DNA from: Desulfovibrio piger ATCC 29098
Lineage (GTDB): Bacteria > Desulfobacterota > Desulfovibrionia > Desulfovibrionales > Desulfovibrionaceae
DNA length: 64,000 nucleotides
Direction: 5' to 3'
Assembly: GCF_000156375.1 (NCBI RefSeq)
Contig: NZ_DS996355.1
Location: 1-64,000 of the forward strand
The number at the start of each line of letters is the position of its first letter. Within the stretch, counting starts at the first letter, position 1. Of the stretch, positions 57,574 to 64,000 are shown one piece after another. The position numbers were made by a program, and so were the translations under genes. The notes under the pieces were generated by a model. That model searched no databases and had not been told where the DNA came from. It was given only the letters and a program-made list of their open reading frames with translations.

Positions 57574-58164
57574 ATGCCTGCATCGGTACTTTCGGCTTTT
57601 TTCGTCTTTACCTTCATCACGGCCATCACGCCCGGCCCCAACAACATCCTGGCCCTGACGACGGGCAGCCGGGCAGGAGTCAGGGGCAGCATCCCCGTGC
57701 TTGCCGGGATCTGCGGTGGCTTTTTGGCGGTCATGGCCATTTGCGGTGTGCTTTCTTTTTCGTTTTCCGTGCTGTCCGCCTCGTTCCTGCAGGTGATGCG
57801 CTATGTGGGGAGCGCCTATCTGCTCTGGCTGGCATGGAAGACAGCCATGCCGAAAGCAGGAGACAGTCATGGCGGACATGCCGGTGCGGGCTTCCTGACC
57901 GGATTCGTGCTCCAGTTCGTCAACGTCAAGATCATGGTCTACGGTATGACGGCCTATTCCGCGTTCATCCTGCCGTATCACGATTCTGTAGCGGCGCTTT
58001 TTGCCGGTATGTTTTTCCTGACTATGATGGGCAGCCTGGGGACTGTCGTGTGGGCCGTGGCCGGGGCCAGGTTGCAAGGCCTCTTCCGGCGGCATGCCCG
58101 CATGACGAACTGGCTGCTGGGCGCGATGCTTGTCGGTTGTGCCTTGTCCCTGCTGGATCAGTGA
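57574..58164 (+). CDS. LysE/RhtB family amino acid exporter
   Basis: 196 residues with about six TM helices; N-terminus FVFTFITAITPGPNNILALT and the following GSRAGVRGSIPVLAGICGG are the LysE hallmark. Exports an amino acid or related small molecule. Start at 57574 is set by GGAGGGGCGC. Divergent from LysR. Confidence 0.9.
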   Translation: MPASVLSAFFVFTFITAITPGPNNILALTTGSRAGVRGSIPVLAGICGGFLAVMAICGVLSFSFSVLSASFLQVMRYVGSAYLLWLAWKTAMPKAGDSHGGHAGAGFLTGFVLQFVNVKIMVYGMTAYSAFILPYHDSVAALFAGMFFLTMMGSLGTVVWAVAGARLQGLFRRHARMTNWLLGAMLVGCALSLLDQ

Positions 58165-58364
58165 TGCCTGCGGATGCGCCCGCAAAAGCCGGGTAGGCAG
58201 CCGGTAAGATGTCGTCCATATCATGCTCAAAAAGCATGGATAGCTATTTGATATAGGTATTTTACCAGATAAGTCCTTTTCTGCTATCCCTTTTGGAACG
58301 ACAGGCGGTCGTCGGCAGCCTTGCGGCGGCCAGCCTGATTTTCGTCATGAGGGGAGAATGAGCC

Positions 58365-58943
58365 ATGATGTCTCTGGATACGTTGCTGGAACACCTGGAT
58401 GCGGGACAGCCGCTGGTCACAGGTACGGATGCTTTTGACTGCATGCACGCCTATTCGTACGAAGCCATGCGCCTGACCGCGGAACTGAACAATGCCTTCC
58501 ATACGCCTGAAGAGATCCGGGAGATCATGAGGCGGATAACGGGACGTCCGATAGATGAGACGTTCCGTTTGTTCCCGCCATTCTATACCGACTTCGGCAA
58601 AAATATCCGTATCGGGCGCCGTGTCTTCATCAATGCCTGTTGCTGCTTTCAGGATCAGGGCGGGATCAGCATCGGCGACGGGACGCTCATCGGCCATCGG
58701 GTGACCCTGGCCACCATCAATCACGGTCTGCCGTCGGACCAGCGCCATGTCCACAATATCGCGCCCATCGTCATCGGCAAGGATGTCTGGATCGGTTCCG
58801 GCGCCATCCTCCTGCCGGGAGTGCATGTGGGCGATGGTGCCGTGGTGGCGGCCGGATCTGTCGTCCGTGAGGACGTTCCGCCCCGTACCATCGTGGCCGG
58901 GGTCCCGGCCAGGATCATCAAACCTGTGGAGCAGGGCGCGTAG
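58365..58943 (+). CDS. Left-handed beta-helix acetyltransferase (MaaA-like)
   Basis: 192 residues. N-terminal helix MSYEAMRL-like region [20 protein letters not shown], then hexapeptide repeats: [74 protein letters not shown]. Sugar/maltose O-acetyltransferase type, substrate unknown. RBS GAGGGGAG. Confidence 0.85.
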   Translation: MMSLDTLLEHLDAGQPLVTGTDAFDCMHAYSYEAMRLTAELNNAFHTPEEIREIMRRITGRPIDETFRLFPPFYTDFGKNIRIGRRVFINACCCFQDQGGISIGDGTLIGHRVTLATINHGLPSDQRHVHNIAPIVIGKDVWIGSGAILLPGVHVGDGAVVAAGSVVREDVPPRTIVAGVPARIIKPVEQGA

Positions 58944-59034
58944 GCCCATCGTACCGTTGCGCGCAGGACGTCGCCATGCGGGCCGTCCCGCCGGATCATG
59001 ACACCGGCCCAAAGCCGGACAGGGGAAAAAGACT

Positions 59035-59973
59035 ATGCAGTATGCGACGCATTACGAAGAAGGAAAAAAAGTTTCGTTCAAAAAGTTCGATCTGAAACTG
59101 GCGGGCCTGCTGTTCCTGCCCGATGGTTTTGATGCGGACGGCAAATACCCGGCGGTGGTGGTCACCCATCCCGGCGGCGGCGTGAAGGAACAGTGTTCTT
59201 CCCTTTACGCCTGGCATCTGGCCCGGGCCGGCTATGTGGCCCTGGCATTCGATGCTTCCCATCAGGGCGAGAGCGAAGGCCTGCCCCGCTGTCTGGAGGA
59301 TCCCTTCTCGCGCGTGGAGGACATCCGCTCGGCTGTGGATTACCTCGTCACCCTGCCGTACGTCGATGAAGAGCGGATCGGGGCCATGGGCGTCTGCGCT
59401 GGGGGCGGCTATACCATGAGCGCCATCCAGACCGATGTGCGCATCAAGGCGGCGGCCGGGATCAGCACCTGGGACGTGGGCGACAGCGCCAGGAACGGTT
59501 TCCCCGGTGTAGAGATCGAGAATTTCATGCAGAAGCTGCTGCAGGAAGTGGCCCGCGCCAGGACGGCGGTTGCCCGGGGAGAAGAGGCTCCCTGCTGGAA
59601 GTATGTCCCGGACGGCCCGGACGAGATCGACGAGCATACGTCCGTGATCCAGCGGGAAGCCTACGAATATTACAGGACGCCGCGCTGCAGTTATTCGACG
59701 TCCGTCAACCGCTACCTTGTTTCCAGCAATGACAAGCTGGCGGCCTTCGATGCCTTTGCCTATCTGGATACGGTATCGCCCCGTCCTCTGCTGTTCATCG
59801 TGGGCAGCCGGGCGGATACGCTCTACTTCACGGAAGATGCCTACCGGAGGGCCAGGGAGCCCAAGAAGATCCATGTGGTGGAAGGGGCCAGCCACGTGGA
59901 CCTGTACGACAAGCCGGAATACGTCACCCAGGTGGTGGCGGCCCTGAAGGACTTCTTCGGCAAGGCGCTGTAG
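59035..59973 (+). CDS. Alpha/beta hydrolase, dienelactone hydrolase-like
   Basis: 312 residues. Nucleophile elbow is GVCAGGGY (about residues 121-128): Cys replaces Ser as in dienelactone hydrolase; acid Asp in GSRADTLYF and His in GASHVDLYD follow. N-terminal PAVVVTHPGGGVKEQCSSLY is the oxyanion region. Substrate unknown. Not closely coupled to neighbours. Confidence 0.8.
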   Translation: MQYATHYEEGKKVSFKKFDLKLAGLLFLPDGFDADGKYPAVVVTHPGGGVKEQCSSLYAWHLARAGYVALAFDASHQGESEGLPRCLEDPFSRVEDIRSAVDYLVTLPYVDEERIGAMGVCAGGGYTMSAIQTDVRIKAAAGISTWDVGDSARNGFPGVEIENFMQKLLQEVARARTAVARGEEAPCWKYVPDGPDEIDEHTSVIQREAYEYYRTPRCSYSTSVNRYLVSSNDKLAAFDAFAYLDTVSPRPLLFIVGSRADTLYFTEDAYRRAREPKKIHVVEGASHVDLYDKPEYVTQVVAALKDFFGKAL

Positions 59974-60333
59974 GCACATCCAGTCTCTTGCTGCCGGTGC
60001 TGCCCTTGTGGGGCTGCCTCCTCCGGCAGCAAGGACCAGGCGGGGGACTGACCGTATCCGCCCCTTCCTGTGGGCTGTCTGCAGGATGGCATGAGGCCCG
60101 CGTTTGGGAGATGTCCAGGTCTCCGTGCTGCGGGGAGAGCCGCAGGGACAAAGTAAATGCAGCCCGGCCTCTTGATACCAGGGGGCCGGGCTTTGGCGTC
60201 ATGCGCTGGAGAAGCTGCATCGGCGCTGCGGGCAGACCGTCCCGGCATGTCCTGGAGAGGACAACAGGCTGGCCGGGCTTGCTTTCCCGGCGGAAAAGCG
60301 TTTGACAGGCCCGGGCGAGCGTGGAATGGAATC
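59974..60333. other. Intergenic region with two hairpins
   Basis: No gene recognised. CTTGCTGCCGG (59987-59997) pairs with CCGGCAGCAAG (60023-60033). A second hairpin (60161-60196) resembles a terminator. Confidence 0.55.
60161..60196 (+). terminator. Possible terminator downstream of hydrolase gene
   Basis: AGCCCGGCC (60161-60169) pairs with GGCCGGGCT (60184-60192), followed by TT only; weak tail. Confidence 0.5.
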
Positions 60334-61611
60334 ATGTCCATGAACGCCGTCGTCATATCGCTGTTTCTTGGTGGACTGGCTCTGTGCATCGTCACGGGCG
60401 CATCTTTGCTGTGGGCTTTGGCCTTCGGTCTGCTGTGCTTTACCGGGCACGCTTTCCGTCTGGGTTTTCGGCCCCGCGAGATAGCTGGCCTGTGCGGCAG
60501 GGGCGTGCGGACCATCGGCAACATCCTGAAGATCTTCGTCCTCATCGGCATGCTGACAGCAGTCTGGCGTTCGGCCGGGACCATCCCCTACATCATCCAC
60601 CATTGCCTGCCGTGGGTGGATCCTGCCCATTTTCATCTATGGGTCTTCCTGCTGTGCAGCCTGCTGAGCCTGTTGCTGGGGACCTCGTTCGGCACGGCCA
60701 GTACCCTGGGCGTCGTCTTCATGCTGCTGGCGCGCACGGCCGGGCTCGATCCGCTCATGACGGCCGGGGCGGTCATGAGCGGTATCTATGTGGGGGACCG
60801 CAGCTCGCCCATGTCGTCCAGCGCGGCTCTGGTCTGCGCCCTGACGGGGACGTCCATCTATGACAACGTGCGGCTCATGTGGCGTACGTCTCTGTTGCCC
60901 TTCTTTCTGGTCTGCCTGGTCTACGTCCTGTTGCCGTCGGCCCGGGCGGAGACCCTGCCGCATGTGGACGGCCTGTTTGCCGACGGCTTGGTGCTGGATG
61001 CCCGGGCCCTGCTGCCGGCCGTCTTCATGCTGGTCCCTTTGCTGTTGCGGTGGGATGTCAAAAAGATCATGGCATGCAGCATCCTTGCCGGATGCGTGGT
61101 CTCTCTGACGGTCCAGCAGATGTCACCGGCGGCCCTGCTGCGCTGCCTGGCGTACGGATATGAGCCTCCGGCGGGCATGGAGATGCTGTCAGGGGGCGGC
61201 CTGCTCTCCATGGTGCAGGTGGCGGGCATCGTCCTGCTGACCTCGGCCTACGCGGGCCTTCTGGAGGCCACGGGCCTGTTGGACGGGCTTTCTGCGCTTT
61301 GCAGGCGGTTGTCCTTGCGGCTGGGGGCCTTTCGGACCACGGTGCTGGCGGGCCTGCCCGTGGCTGCCGTAAGCTGCAACCAGACGCTCGGCATCATGCT
61401 GACCAGGCAGCTGTGCGCGCCGCTCTGGCAGGACAGGAAGGATATGGTCCTGCCGCTGGAAAACGGCATCGTCCTGCTGGCGGCCATCATCCCCTGGAGC
61501 ATCGCAGGGAGCGTCCCCTGTGCCATCATGGGCGTGGGGCCGGAATGCCTGCCCTATGCTTTTTATCTGTATATGGTGCCATTAACGGACATGCTGCTGC
61601 GGCGCCGCTGA
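60334..61611 (+). CDS. NhaC family Na+/H+ antiporter
   Basis: 425 residues with about 10-12 TM segments; NhaC-family motifs GTSFGTASTLGVVFMLLART, GIYVGDRSSPMSSSAALVCA, TSIYDNVRLMWRTSLLP and the C-terminal LAGLPVAAVSCNQTLGIMLT. NhaC proteins exchange Na+ or small organics for protons. ATG at 60334 or 60340; weak RBS. Terminator at 61750. Confidence 0.82.
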   Translation: MSMNAVVISLFLGGLALCIVTGASLLWALAFGLLCFTGHAFRLGFRPREIAGLCGRGVRTIGNILKIFVLIGMLTAVWRSAGTIPYIIHHCLPWVDPAHFHLWVFLLCSLLSLLLGTSFGTASTLGVVFMLLARTAGLDPLMTAGAVMSGIYVGDRSSPMSSSAALVCALTGTSIYDNVRLMWRTSLLPFFLVCLVYVLLPSARAETLPHVDGLFADGLVLDARALLPAVFMLVPLLLRWDVKKIMACSILAGCVVSLTVQQMSPAALLRCLAYGYEPPAGMEMLSGGGLLSMVQVAGIVLLTSAYAGLLEATGLLDGLSALCRRLSLRLGAFRTTVLAGLPVAAVSCNQTLGIMLTRQLCAPLWQDRKDMVLPLENGIVLLAAIIPWSIAGSVPCAIMGVGPECLPYAFYLYMVPLTDMLLRRR

Positions 61612-62019
61612 GGCGGTATGTCCGGCGGCTGACGGGCCGGTAAGGGAAGAGCAGGAGACTTTCAGCCTTTCCTGCATGTTGTTTCTGCCGTGCCGCATAC
61701 GGTTCCAGCCCTTGGCAGGCCAGTTTTTTGGGACAAACAGTCTGTATGTAAAAGCCCCGACCTTCCCTCATCTGAGGAAGCGTCGGGGCTTTTTTATCAA
61801 TGATTTTTGGAGTGCCCGAACAGGGGGCCTGCCGGCTTTTGGCTTTTTGTGTCCGAGGCAGTACGGCCCTTTCAGGAGACACGAGGGAAGGATGCGGAAA
61901 AGCTGTTTTTCACGCGGCCAGCGTGCAAAAAAAGATTCCATGCGTTCCCGGCAGACAGCAAGCCGTGCGGACAGCGGGGCAGGGGAGAGGCCTTTCGCCC
62001 CGGGTCAACCGGGATGCGC
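61612..62019. other. Intergenic region between nhaC-like and deoR-like genes
   Basis: Contains only a strong bidirectional terminator (61750-61796); no further gene seen. Confidence 0.6.
61750..61796. terminator. Bidirectional terminator
   Basis: AAAAGCCCCGAC-CTTCC pairs with AGGAAG-CGTCGGGGCTTTTTT, with A-run before and T-run after. Confidence 0.85.
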
Positions 62020-62781
62020 CTAGACCAGATACAGTTCCGTCCCGGCTTCCTGGAGCATGTGCTGCCAATGGTCCTCCAGCGGGGCGTTGGAGAACACGGC
62101 TTCGATGTCGCAGACATTGGCCACCCGGACCATGGCGGAACGGCCGAATTTGGAGTTGTCCGTAGCCAGGAAGACTCGGCGCGAGCATTCGATGATGGTC
62201 CGGGCCACGGAGACTTCCCTGTAGTCGAAGTCCAGCATGTTGCCGTCTTGGTCGATGCCGGAAATGCCGATGATGCCGTAATCCACGCGGAATTCCCGGA
62301 TGAAGTTCTCCGCGCTGGGGCCGATGATGCCGTGATCGTGGTGCCGCACCGTGCCGCCGGCCACCACCACGTCGAAGTTGGGGTTGCGGGCCATGATGGC
62401 GGCCACATTGAGGTTGTTGGTCAGCACCCGCAGATTGTTGTGACCCAGCAGGGCATAGGCGACTTCTTCGGTGGTGGTGCCCAGGTTGATGCAGATGGAG
62501 GCTCCGTCGGGGATATGCTTGGCCAGCATCTGGGCGATGGCCTTTTTTTCAGGCAGGAACAGCTTTTTCCGCTGCTCGTAAAGGATGTTCTCCGTGCTCA
62601 GCGGCATGCCGACACCGCCGTGGAACCGCTGCACCTTGCCTTGTCCGGCCAGGGTATTGATGTCCTTGCGGATGGTCTGCGGGGTCACGGAAAAACACTT
62701 GGTGAGCTCATCGATGGTGGCATAGCCACGCGCGTTGAGCATGTGCAGCAGGGCCTGGTGGCGTTCCGATGTCTTGGTCAT
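62020..62781 (-). CDS. DeoR/GlpR family transcriptional regulator
   Basis: 253 residues: DeoR HTH at the N-terminus (LLHMLNARGYATIDELTKCF, SVTPQTIRKDINTLAGQGKV), C-terminal sugar-phosphate-sensing domain with ICINLGTTTEEVAYALLG. Divergent from the TRAP solute-binding gene and from a TTTCG-type operator, so it probably represses that transport locus. Confidence 0.88.
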   Translation of the reverse strand: MTKTSERHQALLHMLNARGYATIDELTKCFSVTPQTIRKDINTLAGQGKVQRFHGGVGMPLSTENILYEQRKKLFLPEKKAIAQMLAKHIPDGASICINLGTTTEEVAYALLGHNNLRVLTNNLNVAAIMARNPNFDVVVAGGTVRHHDHGIIGPSAENFIREFRVDYGIIGISGIDQDGNMLDFDYREVSVARTIIECSRRVFLATDNSKFGRSAMVRVANVCDIEAVFSNAPLEDHWQHMLQEAGTELYLV

Positions 62782-63113
62782 GGAGCTTCCTGATGGGAAT
62801 GAGGATGTCGCAATATACTGGAATGACAGGGCCCGCGCAAGTTGCCCCCGGACCTCGGGAAGAAAATGTTTCGTTTTCGAACTTCTATTATCAAAAAACG
62901 AAAATTGATTGACGCGGAGCCTGTCTAAGGCTTATGACAAAAACAAGTATATACGCCTGTTTTCCCGGTATCCTGTCGGGATCGGCCCCCGGATCCGGCA
63001 TCCGGCCCGGCCAGATGGTTTGCTTTGTGAAACAGGTGGCCTGACGGGCACAAGGCCGTCAGGGTGCGGAAAAGGGGCTCCTTATCTCAATCCCAAATCA
63101 GCAGAGGTGGATG
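62782..63113. other. Divergent regulatory region of deoR-like and dctP-like genes
   Basis: 332 bp with no gene; holds the TTTCGTTTT/AAAACGAAA inverted repeat and an RBS (AGAGG) for dctP. Confidence 0.6.
62869..62903. promoter_or_regulatory. Candidate DeoR/GlpR operator
   Basis: TTTCGTTTT (62869-62877) and AAAACGAAA (62895-62903) form an inverted repeat. The TTTCG word with an internal TTCGAA is typical of DeoR/GlpR-family sites. TTGACG at 62909-62914 is a possible -35 just beside it. Confidence 0.6.
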
Positions 63114-64000
63114 ATGAAACGTATCGTTGCACTGCTTTTGGCCTGCGCCTTTGTCATGGGTGCGCTGGCTGCGCCTGCCATGGCTGCCAAGACCATCGTC
63201 ATCAAGATCGCCGGCATGAAGCCCGAAGGTGAACCGGAAACCATCGGCATGCACAAGTTCGGCCAGTATCTGAAGGAACTCTCCGGCGGCAAATACGAAG
63301 TGCAGGTCTTCCCCAACAGTACCCTGGGCAAGGAAGACGCCTACATCGCCAGCACCCGTAAGGGCATCATCCAGATGTGTGCCACGGGTACCCAGACTTC
63401 GGCCCTGCATCCCGCCATGGCCATGCTGGAAACCCCCATGCTGTACGACAGCTATGACCATGCCCGCCGCGCCATGGAAGGCGAGACCTTCAAGCTGATC
63501 AATGAAGGCTTCACCGAAAAGTCCGGTCTGCGTACCCTGAACGCCTTCCCTCTGGGCTTCCGTCACTTCTACACCAAGAAGCCCCTGAACAGCGTCAATG
63601 ATGTGAAGGGCCTGCGCATGCGCGTGCCCAACATCCCCCTGTACACCAACTTTGCCAAGGAATGCGGCATCAGCGGCCAGCCCATGCCCTTCGCCGAAGT
63701 GCCCAGCGCTCTTGACCAGGGTGTCATCGACGGCGGCGACAGCCCCCTGTCCGACATCGTTGCTCTGAAGATGTACGAGATCACCCCCCAGATCACCCTG
63801 ACCGGTCACATCCTGGTGATCCACTCCCTGTACATCAACGAAAAGTTCTACCAGAAGCTGCCGGAACAGGACAAGGCCTGGTTCAACGAAGCCGCCAAGC
63901 GCGCTGCTGACGACATCTGGCAGATGGTGGAAGAAGGCGACGCCAAGGCCATCGAGACCATCAAGGCCGCCAAGGGCTCTGTGAATACTCCTTCCAAGGA
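63114..64000 (+). CDS. dctP: TRAP transporter solute-binding protein DctP, truncated by window end
   Basis: At least 295 residues visible, running off the end. Signal peptide MKRIVALLLACAFVMGALAA then PAMAA, followed by KTIVIKIAGMKPEGEPETIG, DctP core HKFGQYLKELSGGKYEVQVF, PNSTLGKEDAYIASTRKGII. C4-dicarboxylate/sugar-acid type. RBS AGAGG six bases upstream of the ATG at 63114; an ATG at 63111 is a poorer choice. Confidence 0.88.
   Translation, partial: MKRIVALLLACAFVMGALAAPAMAAKTIVIKIAGMKPEGEPETIGMHKFGQYLKELSGGKYEVQVFPNSTLGKEDAYIASTRKGIIQMCATGTQTSALHPAMAMLETPMLYDSYDHARRAMEGETFKLINEGFTEKSGLRTLNAFPLGFRHFYTKKPLNSVNDVKGLRMRVPNIPLYTNFAKECGISGQPMPFAEVPSALDQGVIDGGDSPLSDIVALKMYEITPQITLTGHILVIHSLYINEKFYQKLPEQDKAWFNEAAKRAADDIWQMVEEGDAKAIETIKAAKGSVNTPSK

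Noticed and set aside
58221-58241. Small hairpin ATGCT/AGCAT after the LysE gene
   Set aside because: Short stem and no T-tract; not convincing as a terminator.

Overview
The window looks like a chromosomal segment of a GC-rich sulfate-reducing deltaproteobacterium, most likely the gut Desulfovibrio group. The pointers are an ECF-type nickel/cobalt uptake operon with accessory NikK and NikL proteins, a DHH-CBS-poly(A) polymerase fusion, a TRAP solute-binding protein and generally high-GC codon use. Genus level is an inference from gene content.

Left flank (1-16690): a Ni/Co ECF transporter operon (nikK-cbiM-nikL-cbiQ-cbiO, 410-4048), a small membrane-anchored zinc-motif protein, folK, xerD, a DHH/CBS/tRNA nucleotidyltransferase fusion, a HIT-family protein, a LapA-like membrane protein, mutS, a DUF1992 protein, an acetamidase/formamidase with an APC permease, then tRNA-Pro(CGG) and tRNA-Arg(ACG).

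Centre (16694-55276): a complete-looking prophage of about 38.5 kb inserted in the anticodon loop of tRNA-Arg(CCT). A perfect 57-bp direct repeat bounds it. The intact tRNA is at the right end and its 3' half is duplicated at the left end. Its modules are: integrase and a small HTH candidate excisionase; a leftward early operon (Cro-like, CII-like, MazG-like and hypothetical genes); a divergent repressor with a 25-bp palindromic operator lying between the -35 and -10 of the leftward promoter; a lysogenic-conversion block (16-27 kb side) with a secreted OB-fold-like protein, a candidate 27-residue membrane toxin, tandem structured elements, a three-TM protein of unknown function, and an AT-rich two-gene TIR plus TM-macro locus that matches a macro-domain (type II) Thoeris antiphage system; then one long leftward operon (54731 to 27083). 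That operon carries, in transcription order, D5-type helicase-primase, Toprim primase, ParB-fused DNA methylase, terminase subunits, lambda-type portal, protease-capsid fusion, decoration protein, endolysin and spanins, head-tail joining proteins, Mu-like contractile tail (sheath, tube, frameshifted chaperone, tape measure, gp43-gp48-like baseplate) and a tail fibre with a compositionally foreign C-terminal beta-helix. The phage is therefore a mosaic of lambda-type head, Mu-type tail and P4-type replication.

Right flank (55277-64000): an EamA exporter, a LysR regulator divergent from a LysE exporter, a LbH acetyltransferase, a dienelactone-hydrolase-like enzyme, an NhaC antiporter, a DeoR/GlpR regulator with a plausible TTTCG operator, and the start of a TRAP DctP gene cut by the window end.

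Most interesting items: the prophage-borne TIR/TM-macro locus; the candidate type I toxin; the tandem three-way-junction elements with a compensatory base-pair change; paired GGGTGACA sites with identical 11-bp spacing at both prophage ends; the terminator swap at the attachment site; a -1 frameshift in the tail chaperone; and a frameshifted gene that appears to be a free-standing copy of the D5 C-terminal winged helix.
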